The position numbers and the translations under genes were made by a program. A stretch of 64,000 nucleotides of DNA from Hahella ganghwensis DSM 17046 (lineage in GTDB: Bacteria; Pseudomonadota; Gammaproteobacteria; Pseudomonadales; Oleiphilaceae): contig NZ_AQXX01000109.1 in assembly GCF_000376785.1 (NCBI RefSeq), positions 1 through 64,000 of the forward strand, in the 5' to 3' direction. How positions within the stretch are numbered: position 1 is the first letter of the stretch; each line of letters starts with the position of its first letter. Shown one piece after another: positions 45,785 through 55,698 of this stretch. The notes under the pieces were generated by a model. The model saw only the letters and a program-made list of their open reading frames with translations, was not told the origin of the DNA and searched no databases.

Positions 45785-46875
45785 ACACTGCACCGCTTGA
45801 ACTCCATTTCCGGTTGAATTTACAGCACTCAAGGGAAAACCGGTTTGTTCTGAACGTCGATCTCAGCCTGCCCGGCCAGGGCGTGACAGCAATCTTCGGT
45901 CACTCAGGTTCCGGAAAAACCACATTATTAAGATGCGTGGCCGGGTTACAGAAATCTGATGCCGGAAGATTGCGGATAAACGGTACGACCTGGCAGGACA
46001 AAAAGCAGTTTTTACCCCCTTACAAACGCCCAATTGGCTATGTTTTTCAGGAATCCAGCCTGTTTCCGCATCTCTCTGCTGGACAAAACCTGGCTTACGC
46101 CATTAAACGTTCTCCTGAACGCATATCAGATCAGGAATATCAACAGACATTGAATTTGATGGGGATTGACAAACTGCTCGACAGATTGCCCTCGCAGCTA
46201 TCCGGCGGCGAACGGCAGAGAGTCGCGATTGCCAGGGCATTGATGATCCAGCCTCGCATCCTGTTGATGGACGAACCTCTGGCCTCCCTGGACTTTGCCC
46301 GTAAACAGGAAATCCTCCCATATCTTGAGCGGCTAAAGTCCCGACTGGCGATTCCAATTCTTTATGTAAGCCACTCCGCCGATGAAGTAGCCAGGCTGGC
46401 TGATCACCTGGTCGTTATGGATCAGGGCCAGGCGGTGGCGCAAGGCTCAATGCGTCAGGTGCTCGCAAATCTCAACCTGCCAGTGAAACTCGGTGAGGAT
46501 ACCGGCGTTGTCATTGAAGCAAGGATTACTGAAAAAGATTCTCAGTGGCATCTTGTTCGTGCCGAGTTTTCCAGAGGCGAACTCTGGGTACAGGACACCG
46601 GAGACGATATCGGTCAAAAGATCAGGATTCGTATCCTGGCCAGAGATGTCAGCCTGTCACGACAACTGCATGACGACACCAGCATCCTGAACCGGCTCTA
46701 CGGAGAAGTTACCCAGATTCAACCTGAAGCGAATGAGGCCACTGCTCTGGTGCGTCTCAGAATTGGTGACCACGACCTTATTTCCCGGTTGACCTGCAAA
46801 TCCATTCATCACCTCAGATTAAAGCCCGGCGATCGTTTATGGGCGCAGATCAAAACAGCCGCTGTCGTCAGATAA
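45781..46875 (+). CDS. modC: Molybdate ABC transporter, ATPase
   Basis: 364 residues, GTG start at 45781. Walker [12 protein letters not shown] (40-50), Q-loop [12 protein letters not shown], signature [15 protein letters not shown], Walker [13 protein letters not shown], and switch His in VSHSADE. The C-terminal ~130 residues form a Mop/TOBE regulatory domain that can bind molybdate (trans-inhibition). It energises ModB. Convergent with modE: a 9-bp hairpin (46897-46922) lies at the junction and overlaps the modE stop. Confidence 0.94.
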   Translation: MNTAPLELHFRLNLQHSRENRFVLNVDLSLPGQGVTAIFGHSGSGKTTLLRCVAGLQKSDAGRLRINGTTWQDKKQFLPPYKRPIGYVFQESSLFPHLSAGQNLAYAIKRSPERISDQEYQQTLNLMGIDKLLDRLPSQLSGGERQRVAIARALMIQPRILLMDEPLASLDFARKQEILPYLERLKSRLAIPILYVSHSADEVARLADHLVVMDQGQAVAQGSMRQVLANLNLPVKLGEDTGVVIEARITEKDSQWHLVRAEFSRGELWVQDTGDDIGQKIRIRILARDVSLSRQLHDDTSILNRLYGEVTQIQPEANEATALVRLRIGDHDLISRLTCKSIHHLRLKPGDRLWAQIKTAAVVR

Positions 46876-46896
46876 ATCAGTGAAAATCCCCCTCGC

Positions 46897-46922
46897 GCAG
46901 CGGATTATCTATGATCCGCTGC
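46897..46922. terminator. Hairpin between convergent modC and modE
   Basis: GCAGCGGAT/ATCCGCTGC stem of 9 bp, loop TATCTATG. It overlaps the end of modE and could stop modC transcripts; no long T-run, so strength is uncertain. Confidence 0.5.
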
Positions 46923-47765
46923 AAGGATTACACTGGAAGCCTTGAATAAAGCACAGGCCCTGTCACCGACGGATAGCGCCAGCTCCTGGATACTGGCGTT
47001 GGTGATATTGGCACAGACCGATTTTCCTTCTCCCAGATCAATCACGACATCGGCATTAACCGCACCTGTATCAATATGACGGACTTCACCCACCAATTTG
47101 TTTCTCGCACTGGTCGCTACATGGATATCTTTGCTGATCAGTATCCATGACGCTTTCACCAACGCCAGAGCATGGTGTCCAACTTCAAGACCCAGGGTTT
47201 CCACGCTGTCCTGAGTAATAATGGCAAACAGGGACTGGGACTCACTGACCTTTAACTCCACCTCAGCATTCACCGCGCCACGGGTAATACTGGCAATCAC
47301 CCCCCGATATTGATTGCGTGCACTGGTTTTCACGGACCCTGCCCTCATAAAATCAGCCACATCATCAATAGAATGTAGCTTTCGTCCCAATCGCGAAATA
47401 AACTCATCATGCTCTTTCTGAAGTGCCAGAAACCCTTCGATGATGCGGTGACCATAAGCCGTAACCCGACTCCCCCCGCCTTTTGCCCCACCAGCTGAGC
47501 GCACGACCAGTGGCTGATCAGACATATTGTTCATATCATCGATCCGATCCCATGCAGTCTTGTAGCTGACCCCTACCTGCTTTGCAGCCCGGGAAATCGA
47601 TCCACACTCTGCGATAGCGAGCAACAGGCTTACCTGGGGGGAGCTGAAGGTATTTTCACCATTATTCAACAGACTGAGTGTTGCCTGGAGGTTGCTTTTT
47701 TCTCCTGCGAGGTGCATCTCCTGGTTTGATTCAGACCCGGGTTGACCGGTTTTTTGTCGGCTCAT
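46905..47765 (-). CDS. modE: Molybdate-responsive regulator ModE
   Basis: 286 residues. The N-terminal winged helix (about 37-130) has VSLLLAIAECGSISRAAKQVGVSYKTAWDRIDDMNN, the LysR-like ModE DNA-binding part. Two Mop/TOBE molybdate-binding repeats follow, each starting SARN (SARNQYRGVIASITRGAVNAEV and SARNKLVGEVRHIDTGAVNADV fragments). It dimerises on molybdate and binds boxes such as 44142-44165. A Gln/Ser-rich extension of ~35 residues precedes the usual start, so a downstream start is possible. A 13-bp palindrome lies 8 bp upstream of its ATG. Confidence 0.94.
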   Translation of the reverse strand: MSRQKTGQPGSESNQEMHLAGEKSNLQATLSLLNNGENTFSSPQVSLLLAIAECGSISRAAKQVGVSYKTAWDRIDDMNNMSDQPLVVRSAGGAKGGGSRVTAYGHRIIEGFLALQKEHDEFISRLGRKLHSIDDVADFMRAGSVKTSARNQYRGVIASITRGAVNAEVELKVSESQSLFAIITQDSVETLGLEVGHHALALVKASWILISKDIHVATSARNKLVGEVRHIDTGAVNADVVIDLGEGKSVCANITNASIQELALSVGDRACALFKASSVILAADHR

Positions 47766-47772
47766 TTTTCAC

Positions 47773-47785
47773 TTCGTATTACGAA
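47773..47785. promoter_or_regulatory. Palindrome upstream of modE
   Basis: TTCGTA-T-TACGAA, perfect 6-bp arms, 8 bp before the modE start. CACTTCGTAT (47770-47779) also recurs inverted as ATACGAAGTG at about 47855-47864. Possible operator for a regulator other than ModE. Confidence 0.4.
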
Positions 47786-47925
47786 TATGCCCCCAGTTTA
47801 GCAGTATCACATCGAAGTGGCGTTATCTTTACTTTTAGCGATACACCAACAAAGATACGAAGTGACATGAACGCCGCTTAAACTGATTGTTTGGTGACAA
47901 TCTGAACTTCATTTGCCGAAGAAAT

Positions 47926-47960
47926 AAAAAAGCCGGCAGGAAATTCCTGCCGGCTTTTTT
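47926..47960 (-). terminator. Rho-independent terminator of the aspartoacylase-like gene
   Basis: AAAAAAGCCGGCAGGAA/TTCCTGCCGGCTTTTTT perfect stem; strong in both directions. It lies between modE's promoter region and the end of the gene at 48032. Confidence 0.9.
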
Positions 47961-48031
47961 ATTTGGACGCCCCACTTAAAGAGGTCTGTAGACTGAGGGT
48001 TAGGATTAAAATGCCTTGTAACCTGATACCT

Positions 48032-49081
48032 TTATACAATCGGAAGGTTATCCGGATCCAATTCGGCGTTACTGGTGACTTCCGAGACCAGCTCTTCCAT
48101 TTGTCTCTCGGCTTCGCCCACTTTATCAAACCGGGCAATATGAAACAGCGCTTCGCCTTCATTAACCAATGGCAGATTCACCCGTCCAACGACAATACCG
48201 TGATGCGGCGCAGTCACCAGGACATCCTGAGTGCCAAAAGGTGAACCGATCACGCCCAGCGTTTCCCCCTGCTCCACTCGTGCCCCCAGCTGCACCACCG
48301 GCCTCAGAATACCGTCGATTTCCGCTCGCACCCAGCGGCTTCCTTTCGCCACTGCCGGCTTGAATTTGCGTTCAGGCCGGCCAGTTTTAACCGGGATCAT
48401 TCCGAGCTGACGCATGACATTCGTCACACCTCTGACCCCCAGCGCAATAGAGACTTCGTTAAACCTCAACGCTTCCCCGGCCTCGTAAGTAATAACAGGG
48501 ATATCGTGCTTGTCTGCAGTCTCACGCAGAGAACCTTCCCTTAGTTCAGCATTGAGAATCACAGGGACTCCGAAAGCCCTCGCCATTTCGGCGGACTCTT
48601 CGTGCTGCATTCTGACGCGGATTTGAGGCAGGTTGTCCCGGTGTACTGCCGCAGTATGCAAGTCAATCGCATGGGTACATCGTTCCAGAATATTGGAGAC
48701 AAACAGATTCGCAATTCTTCCACCCAGGGTTCCTTCCTGGGATCCGGGGAAACAACGGTTCAGATCCCTCCGGTCGGGTAGATACCGGGACCGGTGGATA
48801 AACCCGAAAACATTCACGATAGGAACGGCAACCAGAGTGCCGCGAATACGGTTCAGTGTCTTAAGCTTCAACAGACGCCGAATCACCTCCACCCCATTGA
48901 TTTCATCGCCATGAATTGCCGCGCATACTAACAAGGTAGGACCAGGCCGCTTTCCGCAAACCACCTGAACGGGAATGGATAAGGGGGTGTGGGTATATAG
49001 TTGCGCCACCTGCAAATCGATGGTCTGGCGCTCTCCGGGATAAACGGTGGTGCCGTTCAGTTCAAAAGCTTTATTGGGCAT
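48032..49081 (-). CDS. Succinylglutamate desuccinylase/aspartoacylase-family zinc hydrolase
   Basis: 349 residues. Zinc-binding His57 and Glu60 in AAIHGDEINGVEV, the Arg of DRRDLNRCFPGS (about 103-114), and His142 in AIDLHTAA define the M14-like aspartoacylase fold; the catalytic Glu is probably in TYEAGEAL (about 205). The C-terminal domain (VVGRVNLPLVNEGEALFHIA) is a small beta barrel. It probably cleaves an N-acyl or peptide amide bond. The next gene is a RimB-like protease; in many gammaproteobacteria both flank rimK, which is absent here. The substrate is unknown. A strong terminator follows. Confidence 0.87.
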   Translation of the reverse strand: MPNKAFELNGTTVYPGERQTIDLQVAQLYTHTPLSIPVQVVCGKRPGPTLLVCAAIHGDEINGVEVIRRLLKLKTLNRIRGTLVAVPIVNVFGFIHRSRYLPDRRDLNRCFPGSQEGTLGGRIANLFVSNILERCTHAIDLHTAAVHRDNLPQIRVRMQHEESAEMARAFGVPVILNAELREGSLRETADKHDIPVITYEAGEALRFNEVSIALGVRGVTNVMRQLGMIPVKTGRPERKFKPAVAKGSRWVRAEIDGILRPVVQLGARVEQGETLGVIGSPFGTQDVLVTAPHHGIVVGRVNLPLVNEGEALFHIARFDKVGEAERQMEELVSEVTSNAELDPDNLPIV

Positions 49082-49206
49082 TTTAACGCCTGAGCGCGAT
49101 TTCAGCGCAATTATCTTTTAAGTATAAAGTTTTAAGTAAGCCGTCTTTAGAAAAACAGCTGTTAAGTAAACCTTGTTTCACCATACCAATCATTCAAGTC
49201 GCTATC

Positions 49207-49650
49207 TCAATTCTGCGACTCAGGTATTTTACCGACCAGATAAGACTTCTGAGCATTTACCAGGAAGCGTCCCCGCAAGGCTGTTCTCCCCAATAACATC
49301 CGGAACTTCATGTTTTCTCTGTTGGTCAGGGTAAACTCGGCGACCCACTGGTGATCTCCTGCACGAATGGCGGTCTCAATGACATAGCGCATTTCCCTAT
49401 GGCCACCAGAATCAGTGACTTGCCGATAGTCCACAACCGGCGCTTCGGATGTCACTACGTACTCAGAGTCTTTCTGGAACGGATGAATCGAAAAGCGGAC
49501 AAACTGACGACCGTCACGGTCAAAGGGTTCAACCTTAAAGGCATGCAATGCAGAAGTTCGGGCACCAGTGTCCACTTTTGCCTTGATATGAGAAATTCCC
49601 AAGTCTGGCAGGCACAACCACTCCCGCCAGCCAATCGACGGTATATTCAC
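49207..49650 (-). CDS. RimB-like retropepsin-fold (Zn-protease annotated) protein
   Basis: 147 residues, GTG start at 49650 with GGGAG some distance upstream. The pattern GWREWLCLPDLGISHIKAKVDTGARTSALHA has the DTGA active-site-like motif (Asp27) of the ATP-dependent zinc protease family (PF05618), which has a retropepsin fold. MLLGRTALRGRFLVN is the second family hallmark. RimB relatives assist RimK-dependent poly-glutamylation of ribosomal protein S6. No RimK gene lies next to it, so the function here is unclear. It is upstream of the aspartoacylase-like gene, 125 bp apart. Confidence 0.85.
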   Translation of the reverse strand: MNIPSIGWREWLCLPDLGISHIKAKVDTGARTSALHAFKVEPFDRDGRQFVRFSIHPFQKDSEYVVTSEAPVVDYRQVTDSGGHREMRYVIETAIRAGDHQWVAEFTLTNRENMKFRMLLGRTALRGRFLVNAQKSYLVGKIPESQN

Positions 49651-49743
49651 CTCAATTCTTAACTCCCTCTTTTAACAATGGGTCTTATTTAACCCTCTAA
49701 ATTCCTTTTATGCATCATTTTTTTACCGGGTACCGGCAGATTT

Positions 49744-52700
49744 TCATCTGCCGGGCGTAGAGGAGTAATCCGTTTCCTCAGCACGAAGATTGGACTGATA
49801 GACCAACTGCTCTTCACTGTGCGTCCGGAACGCTTCATCTCCCTTGTGTTTCCTACGTTGTAACTTGATGCTGAGATTATCTCCTGCCACCAATAGACAG
49901 GGCGTTATCAGCAATGTCAGGAAAGTGGCAAAGGTCAATCCGCCGGCAATAGCGCTGGAAAGCTGCGTCCACCATTGAGTGGAAGGCGCCCCAATACCCA
50001 AAGACGGTGCGATCAGATCCACATTCACTCCGAGGACCATCGGCATCAGACCCAATACGGTTGTAATCGCCGTCAGTAACACCGGTCGCAAACGCAGTTT
50101 TCCGGTATAGAGCGCCGCTTCAAATGGTGAGGCTCCGCTTTTTCTGACGTGATTATAAGTATCGATCAGTATGATATTGTTGTTGACCACAATCCCCGCC
50201 AACGCAATCAGCCCCAGACCTACCATGACAATGCCGAACGCCCGTCCGGTGACGAGCAAGCCCAACAGAACCCCGGCAGTAGAAAACACAATCGCACTCA
50301 ATACCAGAGCCGCCTGATATACACTATTGAACTGAATCACCAGGATCAACGCCATCAGCATGATAGCGACCATAAATGCCTGCCCCAGGAAAATCATGGT
50401 CTCCTGCTGGTCTTCATCTTCCCCGGCATAAGTGATTCGTACACCATCGACCGGATTCTCAGCCAACGAGGCTTTCAAGGCCGTCAGGCGTTCATCCGGC
50501 TGCTCGCCGGGCAGAACATCCGCTTCCACTACATAAGTACGCTCAGCATCCAGGCGGCGAATCGTGCCAGTCTTGTCAGCTGGCACCAGTTTGGCAAAGT
50601 TAGACAAAGGCACCGGTCCATAAGGCGTGGTCAGCATCTGCTGGCCGAGAGTGTCCAGATTACGCACTTCAGTCGGCATCCGCAGGCGGATATCTACCTC
50701 TTCATCTGCATCATCTGGACGGTAATCCGCCAGTTTCAAACCAGTGGTTACGAGCTGAACCGCATTTCCGACAGTGGCCACATCTACACCGTACCGGGCG
50801 GCTTGTTCCCGATCCACTTCGAGGCGCCATTCGATTCCCGGCAATGGCCTGTCATCAGAGATATCGACAAGGCCACCCAGATTTTCCATTCGGGTTCTGA
50901 TTTCATTGACGCCGGCAATCAATTTGGCGTCCTCACCACTCACACGCACCTTGATCGGTTTGCCCTGAGACGGCCCTTCATCCTGTTTACGGAACTCCAG
51001 GGACAATGGCAGATCCGCCGCCCTTGAGCGCATTTCCTCCAGAATAAAGTTAGCCGGACGTCGCTCCTGCCAATCCTGAAACTGGAAGGTCAACTGACCG
51101 ATCACATCCTCACCTAATTGTCCATCCGGCTGTCCAATCGACCGGGCATAGAGCGCCCTTACCTCTGCCATGCCTTGCAAGCGTTTTTCCACCATCTTGA
51201 CCATGATGTCTTTTTCATAGATGGAATAATCGCCCCGGGCATGAATCAATAGCTGGGCAGATTCCGGCTCCACATCGGGGAAAAACTCAATGCCGTGGTT
51301 ATAACGGCCGTAGCTCACATAGATCAGTACCAGCACAGCAACGAACATCAGCAGGGTCTTACCGGGCGCCGCCAGCAGACGGGCCAGCAACGCGCCATAC
51401 ATATGAGTAAAACGGCTGACTTCCGGCTCCACCTGATCGACCGCAGTCTTTGGCTTCTTGCTGATCAGAGCTCCCAATACCGGCAGGAACACCAATGCCA
51501 TTAGCAAAGAGGCCAACAGACAGACAATGACCGTCGCGGGAAGATATTTCATAAACTCCCCAACCATTCCCGGCCAGACCAATAACGGCAGGAACACGGC
51601 CAGGGTTGTCGCGGTTGAGGCAATAACCGGCCAGGACATTCGGGTGGCTGCCTGGGCATATGCTTCCTTGGCGGAAAGGCCTTCCTTGAGGTTTCTGTCA
51701 GCCAGTTCCGTTACCACGATGGCTCCGTCCACCAACATGCCGGCCACCAGAATCAGACTGAATAACACCACGATGTTCAAGGTGTATCCCAGACTCTGGA
51801 TGATTAACAATCCAGTAAAGAAGGCCCCGGGAATAGTCAACCCAACCAAGGTGGCTGGTTTGAACCCCATCGCTGAGATGACAACGATCATTACCAGAAT
51901 AACGGCGAACAGGACGTTATTCAGCAGATCCTTCAACATCGTCCGAATCTCTTTGGACTCATCCGTGATATAGGTAACATCAAGGCTGTCCGGCCAGGAG
52001 TTCTCGGCTACTTTGACGACCGCTTTGACCTTCTCAATGGCGTAGATAATGTTGGCCCCGGCCCGTTTGGAAATTTCCAGAACCACCGCAGGCTTACCGT
52101 CTACTCTGGCGAAAGACTGTGGGTCCTTGAAAGTACGCTGCACGGTCGCAACGTCTCCAAAGGTCACGACCTGACCGTCAACATACTTGATCGGCATTCC
52201 CAGCAGGTCGACCAGATTCTCAAGCAGTCCCGGAACTTTAACCGTTAGGCGCCCGGCACCGGTGTCTATATTGCCAGCAGCTACCAGTTGGTTGTTATTG
52301 GTAACCAAGGAGAACAGTTGCGAGTAGTCGATGCCATATTGCTCCAGCACCTGAGGGTCCGCAACCAGCTCCAGAAGATCTTCACGATCACCACCAATCG
52401 AAACTTCAAGCACCTCCGGAATGCTTTCCAGATGACGCTTAAGCTCTCTGGCAATAAAGATCAGTTGCTCTTCCGACAGGGGCCCCGCCAAGGCCACATT
52501 CAATACTGGAAACTGAGAAACGTTGATCTCCTGGACATGAGGCTCTTCGCTTTCTTCAGGCAACTTGGCCTCTGCGGTGTCCACTTTCTCCCGAACATCA
52601 GTCAATGCCTGGTCCGGGTCAAATCCGGCCTGGAATTCGAGCGTAATCGCGGCGTACCCTTCGGCCGCCACCGCCGTCATTTCCTTCAGCCCTTCCAGTG

Positions 52701-52920
52701 ACCGCAACTCCTGCTCCAAAGGCCGCACCAGGAGACGCTCGGAATCATCAGGTGCGATCCCTTCATGGGACACGGAGACATAAACATAGGGAATGGTAAT
52801 ATCCGGATTAGATTCTTTCGGCATGGATGTATATGCCGTATACCCGCCTATCCATAACATGATCAGTACGATAATCGCGGCGCGACTGCGCTCCATTATC
52901 GCCCGGATGAGCGTTCCCAT
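49744..52920 (-). CDS. RND efflux permease, second pump
   Basis: 1058 residues, full-length RND transporter: TM1 IIVLIMLWIGGYTAY, two large periplasmic porter regions, and TM4 with one relay Asp in AGMLVDGAIVVTELADRN. PKESNPDITIPYVYVSVSHEG near the start is typical of a branch of multidrug/fatty-acid-type RND permeases distinct from AcrB. Its ATG overlaps the adaptor's TGA by one base (TGATG), so expression is coupled. The substrate is unknown and no outer membrane channel is adjacent. Triple CCAGTCAT sites lie upstream of the operon. Confidence 0.92.
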   Translation of the reverse strand: MGTLIRAIMERSRAAIIVLIMLWIGGYTAYTSMPKESNPDITIPYVYVSVSHEGIAPDDSERLLVRPLEQELRSLEGLKEMTAVAAEGYAAITLEFQAGFDPDQALTDVREKVDTAEAKLPEESEEPHVQEINVSQFPVLNVALAGPLSEEQLIFIARELKRHLESIPEVLEVSIGGDREDLLELVADPQVLEQYGIDYSQLFSLVTNNNQLVAAGNIDTGAGRLTVKVPGLLENLVDLLGMPIKYVDGQVVTFGDVATVQRTFKDPQSFARVDGKPAVVLEISKRAGANIIYAIEKVKAVVKVAENSWPDSLDVTYITDESKEIRTMLKDLLNNVLFAVILVMIVVISAMGFKPATLVGLTIPGAFFTGLLIIQSLGYTLNIVVLFSLILVAGMLVDGAIVVTELADRNLKEGLSAKEAYAQAATRMSWPVIASTATTLAVFLPLLVWPGMVGEFMKYLPATVIVCLLASLLMALVFLPVLGALISKKPKTAVDQVEPEVSRFTHMYGALLARLLAAPGKTLLMFVAVLVLIYVSYGRYNHGIEFFPDVEPESAQLLIHARGDYSIYEKDIMVKMVEKRLQGMAEVRALYARSIGQPDGQLGEDVIGQLTFQFQDWQERRPANFILEEMRSRAADLPLSLEFRKQDEGPSQGKPIKVRVSGEDAKLIAGVNEIRTRMENLGGLVDISDDRPLPGIEWRLEVDREQAARYGVDVATVGNAVQLVTTGLKLADYRPDDADEEVDIRLRMPTEVRNLDTLGQQMLTTPYGPVPLSNFAKLVPADKTGTIRRLDAERTYVVEADVLPGEQPDERLTALKASLAENPVDGVRITYAGEDEDQQETMIFLGQAFMVAIMLMALILVIQFNSVYQAALVLSAIVFSTAGVLLGLLVTGRAFGIVMVGLGLIALAGIVVNNNIILIDTYNHVRKSGASPFEAALYTGKLRLRPVLLTAITTVLGLMPMVLGVNVDLIAPSLGIGAPSTQWWTQLSSAIAGGLTFATFLTLLITPCLLVAGDNLSIKLQRRKHKGDEAFRTHSEEQLVYQSNLRAEETDYSSTPGR

Positions 52921-54011
52921 CAGTCAATCCTCTCTTCTTCCAGGTCAGACTCCGGTACGGCATTGACCAACTGTCCCTCAGTGACGAATCCCTTTCCAAG
53001 GGTAATGAGACGTGTTTCTTGCGGCAGACCGGATACCCAAAGTGCAGTGTTGGTCGCTTTGACTCTTTCTACAGAGGTAATCTGTACATGGTTATCATCA
53101 GTTAAATGTTCGACACTCAGATTGCCCTTGTCATCCAGGCTCAACAATGCAGGGGAAATCTTATGGGCTTTTACTTCTCCAAGATCTATCGCCAGTGTCG
53201 CAGTGGCGCCGGCAATTCTTAGGTGCTCCGGATTGCTTAACTCCGCTTCAACCCGATAAGTTCTGGTCGAACTATTAGCCTGATAACCAATAAAGCTCAC
53301 ACGCCCTTTCACTTCTTTACCGTTGAGAAGTCTGGCCACCATCTGATCACCGGCTTTGAGCTGAAGCACATACTGCTGGGGAATCTGGCCAACCAGTTTC
53401 AGTTTGGTATCGTCGACAATTTCAATCAGTTCAGTACCGGTCTGCACGGTGGCACCGACTTCCACGTGACGAGTTTCAATTACGCCATCGAAAGGGGCTT
53501 TAATTACCGAATGCTGTAGTAACTGGTCCAGGCGTGCCACAGCGGCTTCGGCACTGGCAACACTGGCTTCTTTCACTTTAAGTTCGGTATCTGCCAAAAG
53601 GCCTCTTTTGAACAGTGATTGCGCAGCGGTCAATTCGCTCTTGGCTACTGCTGCTTCCGCCTTTGCCTCAAGCATCCGAGCCGGGAGATCTTCCTCACTA
53701 AGAGTCAGTATCACCTCCCCTTTCTTCACCCGTTGCCCCTTTTCCACACGGATTTCTTCCACATAGGAATCCAACCGTGAGCCGAGCACCAGTTGCCGCC
53801 AGGGTTCCACCTGCCCCTGTACGGTAATGGTTTTCGCCACAGAAACCGCGCCAATTTCACGAAATGCAACCTTCGGCAACGCTTTCTGACCTGTGTCAGT
53901 CGCTTCAGGCGGGGAGTCTTTTGCTGTTTCTACGCTACCGCTGGCAACCCAGGCGGTGATCAATATGACAATACCTAAGGCAACCCAATAGGTAGGAATA
54001 CGGCTGATCAT
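52920..54011 (-). CDS. RND membrane fusion protein, second pump
   Basis: 363 residues. One N-terminal membrane segment (YWVALGIVILITAWVASG) leads to a beta-barrel/lipoyl fold (GQVEPWRQLVLGSRLDSYVEEIRVEKGQRVKKGEVIL; SVIKAPFDGVIETRHVEVGATVQTGTELIEI) and a coiled-coil hairpin between. It anchors in the inner membrane and links the permease to an outer channel. Starts at ATG 54011. The region upstream has three 8-bp CCAGTCAT motifs in alternating orientation (54063, 54087, 54118). Confidence 0.9.
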   Translation of the reverse strand: MISRIPTYWVALGIVILITAWVASGSVETAKDSPPEATDTGQKALPKVAFREIGAVSVAKTITVQGQVEPWRQLVLGSRLDSYVEEIRVEKGQRVKKGEVILTLSEEDLPARMLEAKAEAAVAKSELTAAQSLFKRGLLADTELKVKEASVASAEAAVARLDQLLQHSVIKAPFDGVIETRHVEVGATVQTGTELIEIVDDTKLKLVGQIPQQYVLQLKAGDQMVARLLNGKEVKGRVSFIGYQANSSTRTYRVEAELSNPEHLRIAGATATLAIDLGEVKAHKISPALLSLDDKGNLSVEHLTDDNHVQITSVERVKATNTALWVSGLPQETRLITLGKGFVTEGQLVNAVPESDLEEERID

Positions 54012-54062
54012 TTGTGCACAGTCCTTTCATCTTTATTCATTCTTATTATTCTTGAATCAAAA

Positions 54063-54125
54063 CCAGTCATTGTATGTCGTTATGCCATGACTGGCTTTGT
54101 ATTTAAGCGCCAATGATCCAGTCAT
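54063..54125. promoter_or_regulatory. Three CCAGTCAT/ATGACTGG motifs upstream of the second pump
   Basis: CCAGTCAT at 54063-54070 and 54118-54125 and its exact inverse ATGACTGG at 54087-54094. They lie 50-115 bp before the adaptor start and could be paired operator half-sites for a local repressor; no regulator gene is adjacent. Confidence 0.5.
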
Positions 54126-54237
54126 TTGCGCCACCCTCAAGGTTTTCCCAAGATTGGGACAACCGAATAATCAGAAATGCGAATAGCCCGAAGCACTGAA
54201 GGCTATCCCTATGGAGATCCAACTCCTTAGGTTTTGG

Positions 54238-55362
54238 CTACTTCACCTCAAAACGGGCGACCGCCAGTACCTGATCAGAATTATCCGTGACTTTGACAGT
54301 CCAGGAGCCGGTCATATGTTGATCAATATGCTTGCTCGAAGAGGCTCTCATGGGGGACCGGTGTGGCTTGATACGAATTCTCGCCAGACGTCTATCACCC
54401 AGATACCAGTTATGGAACACCTCTTTGCCTGTCATACCTTCGATCTCAGTAAACAAGATGACTTTTACGGCCCGGTCCTCGCGAGACTGCACAGCCCCTT
54501 GGATCTCATTGATCGGCTCAAAATTTCGGAGCTCTGTTGTCAACACCACCCGTCGCAACTGATCTGTATATACTGATACTTCGGGGGCTTCGCCGGCTAT
54601 ATTTTTAAGCTCAACCGCAGATACTTGTGCTGAATCAGGCCTATTCCTGACGGTCTCTTCGCTTTCGGGAATAGTAGTCTCTTTATTGGTCTCAGCTACA
54701 TTACCTGAAACTAAATTGACTTTCTCAGTAGACGTTTTACCTACTTCTTTTGTGACACTCTGGGTTACCAACGCTGGCTTTTTATTTATCAACACTGGCA
54801 GATCTTCCGATGCCAGGTGACCTGCTGCTGGTTCTTTTTCAGCTAATGGCTTTTCTTCAACTGAAGGCTCCTCTTCAGCTGACGGCTCTATATTTGCTGA
54901 ATTTGCTAAAAGCTCATTACTCGCTAAGGGCTCTCTATCCGCTAAGGGCTTTCTTTCCGCTGATCGCTCATTAATTGCTGAAGTCTTTCCATCCGCCGAA
55001 GGCTCTTCATTTACTGAAGGATCTATATTGACCGAGGCGACCCTATTTTCTGTGTTATTCGCACTGCCTGATTCCGTCTTATTGCCAGTGCCAGAAACTG
55101 TTTCGAGTGTATTGTCGGCAGACACCACAGTCACCACCTCTTTGGAGGTTTCTGTTTTCGATCGGGCCAGTGCTTCCGCCGCACTTCCTTTCGCAGACAC
55201 CGCCCTCGACAATGCCCATACCGATAACGACGCCACAACAATGACGATAATAACGGCCAGAAATATCCTGTCCCAATGGTAAACGGTGACATAGCCGGCC
55301 TTCGGCTCTGCGGATGAGGTTTTATCGGTATTATTAACCTTGATGACTAACTTATCTGACAT
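54238..55362 (-). CDS. DUF2914 protein with membrane anchor and repetitive acidic linker
   Basis: About 374 residues from ATG 55362 (frame open to 55431). One membrane helix (IFLAVIIVIVVASLSVWALS, about 33-52) follows a short cytoplasmic part. The periplasmic section begins with a low-complexity acidic linker of ~200 residues. It contains degenerate repeats of the type (E/K)-P-(S/L)-A-(E/D) (EPSADGK, KPLADRE, EPSAEEE, KPLAEKE) and Asn/Ser/Thr-rich stretches. The C-terminus is DUF2914 (VILFTEIEGMTGKEVFHNWY...MTGSWTVKVTDNSDQVLAVARFEV). That domain looks Ig-like; function unknown. The linker probably spans the envelope. Confidence 0.85.
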   Translation of the reverse strand: MSDKLVIKVNNTDKTSSAEPKAGYVTVYHWDRIFLAVIIVIVVASLSVWALSRAVSAKGSAAEALARSKTETSKEVVTVVSADNTLETVSGTGNKTESGSANNTENRVASVNIDPSVNEEPSADGKTSAINERSAERKPLADREPLASNELLANSANIEPSAEEEPSVEEKPLAEKEPAAGHLASEDLPVLINKKPALVTQSVTKEVGKTSTEKVNLVSGNVAETNKETTIPESEETVRNRPDSAQVSAVELKNIAGEAPEVSVYTDQLRRVVLTTELRNFEPINEIQGAVQSREDRAVKVILFTEIEGMTGKEVFHNWYLGDRRLARIRIKPHRSPMRASSSKHIDQHMTGSWTVKVTDNSDQVLAVARFEVK

Positions 55363-55698
55363 TGATGACGACGCTCTATAACTGGCAAGTCGCGGAATTC
55401 TACCCTTGCATACCGGTTTAATCACGCTCAAACCGAGTAATTCCGAGCCATTTATAACTAAAACGACATGCGCAATTAGCCTTTAGAATGAAAAATCTTT
55501 TTCACATGTTACCTTATGTAATTTCAAAGACCCCAATATTGTGCACTTTTCCGCACTTTTCAATTCATAACTTACGCATCGTTACATCCGTTACAAATTG
55601 TCACTTCTGAGCGGTTCTTGCTCACACTAAACTTGCTACCGTCATTTAGAGACTATTTTTTATTCCATTGCCATATATCCAATGCAGGTCGGGTTAAT

